From NCBI GenBank assembly GCA_002450255.1, contig DJYW01000146.1, forward strand, positions 5,265-49,385: DNA of 44,121 nt. The letters run 5' to 3'. This DNA comes from Gammaproteobacteria bacterium UBA6968 (lineage in GTDB: Bacteria > Pseudomonadota > Gammaproteobacteria > Pseudomonadales > Azotimanducaceae). The notes under the pieces are model-generated. The model did no database searches. It was not told the origin of the DNA and saw only the letters and a list, made by a program, of their open reading frames with translations. This document shows, piece after piece, positions 1 through 7,270 of the stretch. The position numbers were made by a program, and so were the translations under genes. Numbering within the stretch: the first letter of the stretch is position 1; each line of letters begins with the position of its first letter.

Positions 1-11
1 GGGGAAAAACG

Positions 12-857
12 ATGTCTATCACCTACGAGGAAATACGCTACGCAATAGAAGACGGCGTAGCGACCATTACCATCAACCGACCAGACCAACTCAACGCATT
101 GACCGACCTGACTCAAGCGGAGATTCGTCACGCGCTGGGACAATCCGAAAGTAATCAGGACGTTGTGGGTACTGTACTCACTGGCGCGGGGCGAGGCTTT
201 TGCTCTGGCGTGGACATGAATGCACTAGGTGGCATGAGCGAAGCCGGTAAAAGACTGGGCAACAGCTATGATCATCTCAAAGCGGATCCGGGTAATCCGG
301 ACGACGACCCAAACTACAAGTCTTCACCGACTTACTTCCTTGGCCTGCGTAAGCCGCTGATTGCTGCAATCAATGGCGCTGCTGCTGGCTTAGGTTTCAG
401 CTATGCAACGTTTTGCGATATGCGTTTCATGGATAAAAGCGCAAAAATCGTGACCTCTTTCGCACCGCGAGGCCTGATCGCCGAACACGGCACCTGCTGG
501 ATGTTGCCCAAATTAGTCGGTCCATCCAACGCTCTGGATATGAACTGGAGCTCACGCAAAATTCTGGGCGAAGAGGCGTTCCGTCTCGGCTACGCGAACC
601 GGCTCTGTGAGGACGGCGAGTGCGTCACAGAAGCGCAAAACTATCTTAAGGAAATCGCGCAAACCTCAGCGCCGATGTCCATCATGATGATGAAACGCCA
701 GATTTATAAGCATCTCAGCAAAGAGCTTGGAGAAGCCATGAGCGAATCCACTGTCTGGATGGACGAAAGCCTGGCAAGAAATGACTTTAAGGAGGGCGTC
801 GCGTCATTTGTGGAGCGAAGACCGCCAAACTTTCAGAAAATCAATCTCTCTGAATAA
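12..857 (+). CDS. Enoyl-CoA hydratase/isomerase family protein (crotonase fold)
   Basis: A 281-aa crotonase-superfamily protein that should hydrate or isomerise an enoyl-CoA thioester in the cytoplasm. Seen: the first oxyanion-hole segment GFCSGVDM (62-69), the second NGAAAGLG (121-128), and E158 in the GLIAEHG segment followed by MLPKLVG. A Glu at this place, with no Glu in the slot of crotonase E144, is typical of delta3-delta2 enoyl-CoA isomerases and related hydratases, so isomerase activity is as likely as hydration. The ATG is preceded directly by a G-rich stretch (positions 1-4) that can serve as ribosome binding site. The next crotonase gene starts 32 nt downstream, so the two are probably cotranscribed. 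Substrate unknown. Confidence 0.9.
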   Translation: MSITYEEIRYAIEDGVATITINRPDQLNALTDLTQAEIRHALGQSESNQDVVGTVLTGAGRGFCSGVDMNALGGMSEAGKRLGNSYDHLKADPGNPDDDPNYKSSPTYFLGLRKPLIAAINGAAAGLGFSYATFCDMRFMDKSAKIVTSFAPRGLIAEHGTCWMLPKLVGPSNALDMNWSSRKILGEEAFRLGYANRLCEDGECVTEAQNYLKEIAQTSAPMSIMMMKRQIYKHLSKELGEAMSESTVWMDESLARNDFKEGVASFVERRPPNFQKINLSE

Positions 858-889
858 CCCGGAGCGCGCAGCCCGACGGAGACCTGTCT

Positions 890-1660
890 ATGACCTACAG
901 CACGATCAACGTGACGACGACTGATTTCGTTACGACCATTACGCTGCAACGGCCAGAACGGTTAAACGCGTTAACGCTGGACATGGCTGATGAGTTGCAT
1001 GCCGCGCTGCATCAACACGATCAGGATGACGCCACTCGAGTTTTCGTCATTACCGGTGCTGGCAGAGCTTTCTCTGCTGGTGCCGACTTGGCGGACTCCG
1101 GTAACGGCCAGAGCCAATCGTCAAACAGCCCGACGCTTGCGGAGCGCCTCTACAAAGCTTTCGTAGACATAGAAAAGCCAATCATCGCAGCGATCAATGG
1201 CGTCGCCGTTGGTGGCGGGTGCACCATCACTTTGCTTTGTGACATACGCCTAGCTGGTGATAGCGCCAGGTTTAGATTGCCTTTTACTGCGCTTGGCATT
1301 TCCGCTGAAATCGGCTCGACCTACACCCTGCCCAAACTGGTGGGTTTTGGCAAAGCGATGGAACTGGTGTTGACTTCAAAAATGGTCGAGTCAGCTGAAG
1401 CGCTGCAGATAGGTTTGATCAATCAGCGCGTAGCTGATGCCGAACTGCTTGCCGCGGCCACCGAGATGGCGACGACGATCGCAAGTTATCCACCGCTGTC
1501 CGTGCGGATGAATAAAGCTACGTTGCGGCAAGATGCCGATATCGACACGCAGTTTCGCTCAGAAAATCGAGCGCTGGCGTTACTCAAACAAACCGAAGAC
1601 GCAAAAGAAGCCACAGCCGCTTTCCGTGACAAGCGACCGCCGGTTTTTACCGGTCGCTGA
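890..1660 (+). CDS. Enoyl-CoA hydratase/isomerase family protein (second paralogue)
   Basis: A 256-aa crotonase homologue of normal family length. Seen: FSAGADL (61-67) and INGVAVGGG (102-110) for the oxyanion hole, and the segment PFTALGISAEIGSTYTLPK with E140. This is the arrangement of enoyl-CoA isomerases (PFxxLGLxPExG), not that of classical crotonase, which has PEIxLG. The ATG follows a GGAG ribosome binding site. It lies 32 nt after the first crotonase gene, with which it shares fold and motif layout but only moderate sequence identity. A paired role in side-chain beta-oxidation or in isomerising an unsaturated acyl-CoA is an inference; the substrate cannot be read from sequence. Confidence 0.9.
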   Translation: MTYSTINVTTTDFVTTITLQRPERLNALTLDMADELHAALHQHDQDDATRVFVITGAGRAFSAGADLADSGNGQSQSSNSPTLAERLYKAFVDIEKPIIAAINGVAVGGGCTITLLCDIRLAGDSARFRLPFTALGISAEIGSTYTLPKLVGFGKAMELVLTSKMVESAEALQIGLINQRVADAELLAAATEMATTIASYPPLSVRMNKATLRQDADIDTQFRSENRALALLKQTEDAKEATAAFRDKRPPVFTGR

Positions 1661-1757
1661 GGTACGGCAGATAACCGCTGACTCTCTGAGAGCCGATTAT
1701 ACTAAGTGTCGCGTTAGCGCCGTCATGAAGTGGTAGCGAGTAAAGGGTGATTCATCT

Positions 1758-2675
1758 ATGCATGAAGACGAGCAATATCTGTTTGATCTCCGCGGCTTTA
1801 TCGTTGTACGCAACGTCCTGCAGCAGCCTCAGATCGACGACTTGTCCGCTCGACTGGAGGCGCATCGAGCTGAAAACGCCAGTCCGATATTGGGTTCAGA
1901 TCGAACCATGTTCCGCGACGAAAACGATACAGCCTGGTCAGCAGCTTCGCTGCTGGAACTCGGCGGCACGTACATCGATCTGATCGATTTACCCGCCCTC
2001 ACCCCTTATCTAACGACATTGCTCGGCGAACATTTTCGCCTCGATCATGACTACGCAAAGATCGATAGTAAAATGCCGGAACGGGAAAAAACACTCTACC
2101 TGCATGGCGGCGGTCAGGGTGCCGGCGGCCCTGCCGACTTGGTCGGCCCAAGTGATGGCGGCCAATGTTTTTACCGGTATAGCAACGGCAGATTTTTTAA
2201 CGGCTTGATAGCCGTTGCGTTTGAGCTGGATGACGTCAACGCCAGCGACGGCGGCTTTGCCTGCATCCCTGGCAGCCATAAATCGAATCTTGGCTTGCCC
2301 TCTGCCTGGCGCCACAGCAAAACCCAAGCCGAGGTGCCTGACTTTGTAGAACGAGTCGCTGTATGCGCAGGCGACGCAATTATTTTTACCGAAGCCTGCG
2401 CCCACGGAACCGTGCCCTGGGAAGGCCGGCCCGGCAGTGAACGCCGCACGCTTTTTTACAAATATTGCCCCCACGCAGTAGCCTGGAGTCCGTGTTATTA
2501 CAACGCGGACAACTATCCCGGCCTAACCGCTAAACAGCGCCAAATGCTGCTGCCACCCAGCGCCTACGGCCCGCACAAGGTCACAGAAAAAATTTGGCAA
2601 AAGGCACAAGACGAACAGCGAGAACTCCGGCAATTACGTGCCGAACTCGCAAAAATAAAAGGGTCGAGTGAATAA
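1758..2675 (+). CDS. Phytanoyl-CoA dioxygenase (PhyH) family protein with HxG metal motif
   Basis: A 305-aa member of the Fe(II)/2-oxoglutarate PhyH family. Seen: the hallmark segment FELDDVNASDGGFACIPGSH (about 155-174), a distal His H216 in ACAHGT, and R229/R230, which could bind the 2-oxoglutarate carboxylate. The proximal metal motif is normally HxD; here the segment YLHGGGQ gives H116-G117-G118, so the Asp ligand is missing. In Fe/2OG halogenases of the SyrB2 type the Asp is likewise replaced by a small residue, but many environmental PhyH proteins may share HGG, so halogenation is only a hypothesis. The 35 C-terminal residues are charged and coiled-coil-like. ATG chosen: PhyH similarity begins near residue 8 and AAAGGGTGA lies just upstream. 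Confidence 0.85.
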   Translation: MHEDEQYLFDLRGFIVVRNVLQQPQIDDLSARLEAHRAENASPILGSDRTMFRDENDTAWSAASLLELGGTYIDLIDLPALTPYLTTLLGEHFRLDHDYAKIDSKMPEREKTLYLHGGGQGAGGPADLVGPSDGGQCFYRYSNGRFFNGLIAVAFELDDVNASDGGFACIPGSHKSNLGLPSAWRHSKTQAEVPDFVERVAVCAGDAIIFTEACAHGTVPWEGRPGSERRTLFYKYCPHAVAWSPCYYNADNYPGLTAKQRQMLLPPSAYGPHKVTEKIWQKAQDEQRELRQLRAELAKIKGSSE

Positions 2676-2751
2676 GCCGTACCTGGCGATGGCGTAAATA
2701 CTCGGCAAATGCAACGCGACACAACTGAGTCAGCAGCAGTAGGCGAACACA

Positions 2752-3939
2752 ATGCAAAGCGAACCGTATCTCCCGGCAAAAATCTTTAATGCGCAAAATG
2801 TAACAACCCCAAGAGTGATGGTTGCACCGCAGCGCTACATCCAGGGTCCTGGCGTACTAAACCAAATCCATCGCTACCTTTCGGTAATCGACGTGGGTCG
2901 CGTCGGTATCCTCGCGTCGCGTCGAGGCATGGCCGCCGAGGGCAACCGCATCATTGCAACCCTAAAAAGCAGTCATATCGACTCTGTTGAAGCCATCTTT
3001 GACGGCGAATGCTCGCTGGTGGAAATCGAAAAACACGTCGCCGCGCTTGGCAACGAAAAGCTCGATTGCTTAATCGCTGTCGGCGGCGGCAAACCCGTCG
3101 ACGCTGGCAAAAGCATCGCCTACCGCCTCGACGTCCCGGTAGTCATTGTGCCAACTCTGGCTTCGAATGATGCACCCTGCTCCGCGCTCTCGGTGCTTTA
3201 CACACCTGAAGGCGCCAACGATGCTGTGGAATTTTATCCCAACAATCCGGCTATGGTTGTTGTGGATACAGAAATCATTGCGGCCGCAGGCGAGCGTTAT
3301 CTGGTCGCAGGCATGGGCGATGCTTTGGCAACCTGGTATGAAGCCCGTGTTTGTTTGAATAACAGCAAAGCGTTGACCCCAATCGGCGCTCGACCGACCC
3401 TCGCCTCCTGCGCGATCGCCGAAGTTTGCGCACGCACCTTATTTGAATATGGACAAGCCGCGGCCCAAGCGGTTATCGCCAATGTTTGTGACGATGCCCT
3501 GGAGCGCGTGGTAGAGGCAAACACCCTCTTGAGCGGCATTGGTTTTGAAAGCGGAGGCCTTGCCCTAGCACACCCGATGGCGTTAGCTTTTACCCAAATC
3601 GATGCAATACATCATGACTATTTGCATGGCGAGATGGTGGCGATGGGAACGCTTATTCAACTGGCGTTGGAAGATGCTGCAGAGGCAGCGGAAGTCGCGC
3701 ATTTCTTTGCGCGCATCGGCCTTCCCATTCATCTGGCGCAATTGTCTTTATCGCCTACCGACACTACCGCTATGGATACGATTATTGAATCGGCGCTTAA
3801 GAATAGAAACGCGCACCATATGCCCATGTCAGTTACAGCCGATAAATTGCGCGCAGCCATGCTCGACGCGAACGCCCTCGGCCTGCAAGTTGCTGCTGAG
3901 GCCGGGGATGCAGCATACCGGCGAGTGCACTCACGCTGA
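2752..3939 (+). CDS. Glycerol dehydrogenase-like iron/zinc alcohol dehydrogenase
   Basis: A 395-aa group III metal-dependent alcohol dehydrogenase most like glycerol dehydrogenase (GldA), which oxidises glycerol or a related polyol to the ketone with NAD. Seen: the nucleotide-binding GGGKPVDAGK (111-120), PTLASNDAP (134-142), and the probable metal ligands D190 (AGMGDALATWYEA), H274 (LALAHP) and H292 (YLHGE), which match the Asp-His-His triad of glycerol dehydrogenases. The protein is about 25 residues longer at its N-terminus than usual. An ATG at 2818 (MVAPQRYIQG) would give the standard length, so the start is uncertain. It closes the first + strand run and lies 76 nt after PhyH. Exact polyol unknown. 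Confidence 0.88.
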   Translation: MQSEPYLPAKIFNAQNVTTPRVMVAPQRYIQGPGVLNQIHRYLSVIDVGRVGILASRRGMAAEGNRIIATLKSSHIDSVEAIFDGECSLVEIEKHVAALGNEKLDCLIAVGGGKPVDAGKSIAYRLDVPVVIVPTLASNDAPCSALSVLYTPEGANDAVEFYPNNPAMVVVDTEIIAAAGERYLVAGMGDALATWYEARVCLNNSKALTPIGARPTLASCAIAEVCARTLFEYGQAAAQAVIANVCDDALERVVEANTLLSGIGFESGGLALAHPMALAFTQIDAIHHDYLHGEMVAMGTLIQLALEDAAEAAEVAHFFARIGLPIHLAQLSLSPTDTTAMDTIIESALKNRNAHHMPMSVTADKLRAAMLDANALGLQVAAEAGDAAYRRVHSR

Positions 3940-4002
3940 TCGCCCCGGCCGCTGCAAAGAACAGAGCGAAAGGCTAGCGGGATAGCCTGTAGTGATGCGC
4001 GC

Positions 4003-4041
4003 GAGACAGAAGCGGGAGACAGAAGCAGGACATAGAAGCAA
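4003..4041. repeat. Three imperfect 13-bp tandem repeats
   Basis: Units GAGACAGAAGCGG (4003-4015), GAGACAGAAGCAG (4016-4028) and GACATAGAAGCAA (4029-4041) lie between the convergent dehydrogenase and hydrolase genes. The last unit overlaps a GAAGCA/TGCTTC hairpin (4035-4053) next to the hydrolase stop codon. The hairpin may help end transcription, although it has no T-run. Confidence 0.5.
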
Positions 4042-4055
4042 AGTATCTGCTTCAG

Positions 4056-4919
4056 CTAAAGCACAACTTCCCTAAAAAATTCGCCGATCGCATTGATTGC
4101 TGCGCGTGCCTCAGGGATCTGGGTAAAAACCTGAAAGTCGTGAAAGGCGTTGTCAAAAATTTCGAGACGGCTATCTACTCCAGCCGCGAGCGCCCGCGCC
4201 TGCAATGCAGTCGTGTCGTCGCCCATCGGCTCGTCGCGGGCGACTTGCAACAACAGCGGCGGCAACCCCTCGTGATCGCCAAACAGAGGCGATAAGCCAA
4301 CAGTATCGATGGCATAACCACCTGCATATTGCCGCATCGCATCCTGAAATTCGGCGCGCCGATCAGCATAGCTGGCACCGCTCGCCGTGCCATCTAGCCA
4401 AGCCGACAGAAGTGCCGCAGCGCCGCTGCCCGGCAAGCCTCGTTCCTGCAGGACCAACAAGCTGGCCAACGCTAACCCGCCACCGGCGGAATCCCCAACG
4501 AGCATAATTCGTTGCGGCGCAATCGTTTCGCTGAGCTCAATAAAGGCAGCGACACCATCGTTCAGCGCAGCGGGATAGGTGTGTTCCGGCGCGAGACGAT
4601 AGTCCAGACCATAAACCGGCGCCTCACAGGCAACCGCAAGATGCGACATAAAGGACTTGTAGCCATCCAGAGAACCTACCCGATACCCCCCGCCGTGGAA
4701 GGTTAAGACCGCGCGGTCCAGTTTGGCTTGCGGCGGCACATGTTTTCTTGCGGGTCGGTCGGCCAGGACGAGATCCTCAAAGACAACGCCATCGGCAATT
4801 TTGAGGGGGGCCATGAACGCGTCGAGATTGGCACGCTCCTCGGCAACGGTCGCTTTGATTTTTTTAGCACCTTGGGCTTTGAAGCCCTCAAGAAACCCGC
4901 GCATTTCTTCACTGATCAT
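4056..4919 (-). CDS. Alpha/beta hydrolase, hormone-sensitive-lipase (HSL) type
   Basis: A 287-aa carboxylesterase of the HSL family that hydrolyses short-chain or alicyclic esters. It has no signal peptide, so it is probably cytoplasmic. Seen: the HGGG oxyanion motif (75-78, in TFHGGGYRVGS), nucleophile S134 in GDSAGG, acid D229 (VARDEP), and H260 (AFHDFQ), a complete triad. The open frame extends upstream to a TTG at 4931; I start at the ATG at 4919, because a GGGAA motif precedes it and the family begins close to this residue. It lies 41 nt downstream of the transposase-like gene on the same strand and may be read through from it. The ester substrate is unknown. Confidence 0.88.
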   Translation of the reverse strand: MISEEMRGFLEGFKAQGAKKIKATVAEERANLDAFMAPLKIADGVVFEDLVLADRPARKHVPPQAKLDRAVLTFHGGGYRVGSLDGYKSFMSHLAVACEAPVYGLDYRLAPEHTYPAALNDGVAAFIELSETIAPQRIMLVGDSAGGGLALASLLVLQERGLPGSGAAALLSAWLDGTASGASYADRRAEFQDAMRQYAGGYAIDTVGLSPLFGDHEGLPPLLLQVARDEPMGDDTTALQARALAAGVDSRLEIFDNAFHDFQVFTQIPEARAAINAIGEFFREVVL

Positions 4920-4960
4920 CGGCGTTCCCAAGTTTGCGGTCTAGTGCCAAAGTTTACCGC

Positions 4961-6154
4961 CTAGGATACAGCGGCCTCGGGATCCGGCAGCAAATAAGTT
5001 CGGTGCAGCTGTCCGTCATGAGGGCTTTGCGCAAAGGTTTCATCAATCGGCAATTCATCCCCCCTCACGGAAACCTCGTGGCCTATGACTGCCTCCAATA
5101 ACGTCATAAGCAGTTGCAGCCGGTTATAGCTGAGCACTCGGAAGTTTTCCGGATTGAATCTATCCCGAAGCCCGCGATGCATCGCTATCACGTCCTGAGT
5201 CGAAAGAAAGGAATCTACGAGTCCCATAAGAGCCTTACGCGAACGTAAATCGGTATGAGTTGTCAGAAACGGCGTCGCCTGTTCTTCCAATATGGAACTC
5301 TTAGTTTTCAACACAATAAAGTTCACTGACCGCCCAGATAGCGGCACTTTTACTGCGGCACAGCCAGCGTGCACAAACAGATCGAGATCCGTTTGCGACG
5401 CGCCAAGAATCCCGACAGGCACCAGTTTGTACAAAATCTTGCCGTAGCGGGTATCGACTCGATCCAACATTTCATTAATTGAAAAATCATCATTGCGAAC
5501 GCGCACCGGCAAGTCCCGATCGTCCACCATGATCATATAATTGATCTTGCGGTCGGCCAAAATCAGTTTGCAGGTTTCTTCTGGCACACTGCGATTATCC
5601 ACATAAATCACGCCCTGGTTAGCAGTAGCCGCTAACACTTTATTTATGGAATTAAACACTTCCTCGGCATCACTAGTGAAACCCGGCACCTCATCAGACC
5701 AAACATGGGTCAAAAGTGGAAAATAGGTTTTGGAGTCCGGCTCGCTGGCGATGATTTCGCACACCTTGAACCCCGCGCTGGAAACACCCTCAGACGTCGG
5801 CAAGAACTCTATTTTGCGAGCAAACTTCTTCTGCAATTCAGAGAGGTGGACGATCAACCGGGTCTCCGGCCCAACCCGCTTACTGCCAATCTTGAGCAAT
5901 CTGTCTGACAGGTTTTTAACCAGATCGACGTCGTAAAGATTACGCGAAAGCCGCTTGTGCGTTGCATGTAAGCTGATGTTTTCACCAAGCCCTTTGGCAA
6001 TTTCAGTGAGATTAACCGAGCGGGATACGCTGATGCCTTGCAGCATGCTGTGCACAAACTTTCGCTCTACTTTGCCTAACGGTTGTCCGAGCGAATCCGC
6101 ACAAAGTTCTTCGGAAAATTCGCTGAGGCTTAAACTTTGAGGAATATGAGTCAC
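4961..6154 (-). CDS. IS4-type transposase-derived protein with degenerate DDE residues
   Basis: A 397-aa uninterrupted frame with a GTG start and a GGAG box 10 nt upstream. The layout follows IS4/IS1634-type DDE transposases: an N-terminal domain (PLGKVERKFVHSML about 25-38, SLHATHKRLSRNL 61-73), a core segment VHLSELQKKFARKIEFL (102-118) where the family has DLSDxxKxYAKKME, GFKVCEIIASEPDSKTYFPLL (128-148), IYVDNRSV (183-190) where the family has WVIDRGGDR, and a C-terminal YNRLQLLMTLL. The first catalytic Asp is H103, the second falls on D186/N187, and the RWxIEExFR box is replaced around 320-330 with no Glu. Comparison is from family knowledge, not a computed alignment. No terminal inverted repeats were found. 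It is either a decayed or a domesticated transposase; the intact frame favours the latter. Confidence 0.7.
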   Translation of the reverse strand: MTHIPQSLSLSEFSEELCADSLGQPLGKVERKFVHSMLQGISVSRSVNLTEIAKGLGENISLHATHKRLSRNLYDVDLVKNLSDRLLKIGSKRVGPETRLIVHLSELQKKFARKIEFLPTSEGVSSAGFKVCEIIASEPDSKTYFPLLTHVWSDEVPGFTSDAEEVFNSINKVLAATANQGVIYVDNRSVPEETCKLILADRKINYMIMVDDRDLPVRVRNDDFSINEMLDRVDTRYGKILYKLVPVGILGASQTDLDLFVHAGCAAVKVPLSGRSVNFIVLKTKSSILEEQATPFLTTHTDLRSRKALMGLVDSFLSTQDVIAMHRGLRDRFNPENFRVLSYNRLQLLMTLLEAVIGHEVSVRGDELPIDETFAQSPHDGQLHRTYLLPDPEAAVS

Positions 6155-6240
6155 AACTGGGCCACTCCAATTAGTCGCTGTTATTAGTCTTGTTGCCGAT
6201 TGCTGCTATCTACCCCTCTGGTCTGTTGTTGCAATTCTGC

Positions 6241-6292
6241 GTCCTGAAGCGAGTTTTCGAATCAGGACCCGGCATTGCCGCCTGAGGCGGCA
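6241..6292. repeat. Two adjacent inverted repeats upstream of the transposase-like gene
   Basis: GTCCTGA (6241-6247) pairs with TCAGGAC (6262-6268). Immediately after, TGCCGCC (6276-6282) pairs perfectly with GGCGGCA (6286-6292) around a 3-nt loop. They sit between the 210-aa gene and the transposase-like gene, both on the minus strand. They could be a terminator without U-run, a REP-like element, or a regulatory hairpin in the leader of the transposase-like gene. Confidence 0.45.
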
Positions 6293-6361
6293 TTCAGCAC
6301 TTCACAAACAACAAACCGCAGACACGGATAGCGTTTAATAAGGAACAAACTTCACCCAAAT

Positions 6362-6994
6362 CTAACTCTGGTTGAGTCCGCACAAACTGATGAGATCCTG
6401 TTTCTGTGCGTCGCTCATCGCAGAAAAATCGGGTACGCCAAGCTCGGTTGTCGGCCATTCCGCAAACTCAGGCGACGGTGCCTGCAAGCTGGCCGCAATA
6501 TTATGTAATCCGCCGCCGGTTTCGACGCCGTAGCTGAGCGCAACGACAATGGGCTTCGGCCAAACTGGTGCAGGCACGCCACCCATATCTGGCTTATAGC
6601 CTAGATAAGATTCCATCTCCGCTACCAGTTGCGCCTCATCAGCGCCGCGCTGCTTTTGTCCAGCGCTGCCGTACAAAGACCGTGATTGGTTGCAAAGATA
6701 AGCCCAACGCAATTTTGCGTGAAAGCCAGGAATAGCAAGGCACTCTTCCGGGACGCCATCGCCGCCAGATATGACACCGTTGTGAACCATGAAGAAATAG
6801 CCGGCAATCGGCCGTTCCGCACTGATCAGGCGCTCCGGTGCGTGGGTATAGGTCTCGCTAAATCCCCATGACAAATCGTCCGGAAGGTCGGCGGATTCAA
6901 GAATTTTCACCCCAAAATCAGCACACGCTTCACCCCAGGCTTGCGAACCAAACTCGCCGACCGGTTGCAGCGTACTTACATCTATATCAAACAT
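6362..6994 (-). CDS. Hypothetical protein, 210 aa
   Basis: I do not recognise this protein. It is soluble, with no signal peptide or membrane segment, slightly acidic and rich in Gly, Pro and aromatic residues. Visible segments include IAGYFFMVHNGVISGGDGVPEE (about 63-84), a YLGYKPDMGG stretch near 130, and a short helical tail (MSDAQKQDLISLCGLNQ). The coding call is supported by an ATG with a GGGGAGAA ribosome binding site about 6 nt upstream and by an open frame with ordinary amino-acid composition. It is probably monocistronic: 207 nt separate it from the next minus gene, and a GGGGGA-type element lies about 70 nt upstream of its start. Confidence 0.7.
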   Translation of the reverse strand: MFDIDVSTLQPVGEFGSQAWGEACADFGVKILESADLPDDLSWGFSETYTHAPERLISAERPIAGYFFMVHNGVISGGDGVPEECLAIPGFHAKLRWAYLCNQSRSLYGSAGQKQRGADEAQLVAEMESYLGYKPDMGGVPAPVWPKPIVVALSYGVETGGGLHNIAASLQAPSPEFAEWPTTELGVPDFSAMSDAQKQDLISLCGLNQS

Positions 6995-7060
6995 ATGAAT
7001 TCTCCCCTGCCCTTATAATCATCTGCACGACCCACTGTTACAAGCCGATAATCTCCAATA

Positions 7061-7075
7061 TTCCCCCAAATTTTT
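7061..7075 (-). promoter_or_regulatory. GGGGGA-type upstream element (copy 1)
   Basis: Read on the minus strand this is AAAAATTTGGGGGAA, about 70 nt upstream of the 210-aa gene. It resembles elements upstream of three other transcription units in the window (18714, 27621, 35293). Function unproven; it may be an activator or alternative promoter site. Confidence 0.3.
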
Positions 7076-7270
7076 ACTGAATTTAAACATCGAAATCGGA
7101 TTGCACTGAACCACACACACCTTTGGAGCGTTCCCCGGCCAACCGCAAAAGAATTGAAAGCTCGATAACTTACGCTTTTTGGGTGAAGTAAATGCCATCT
7201 AGGTTGACCCTCCCTACCGGCATTTCTAGTCTTAGTTGCCGACTTACTTTCGCCAACCGAGACTCGGTCT

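Noticed and set aside
4003..4041. CRISPR array
   Set aside because: The 13-bp units are directly adjacent with no spacers and only three copies; this is a simple tandem repeat.
4961..6154. Complete insertion sequence around the transposase-like gene
   Set aside because: I found no matching terminal inverted repeats or target-site duplication in the flanks, and the adjacent genes are intact.
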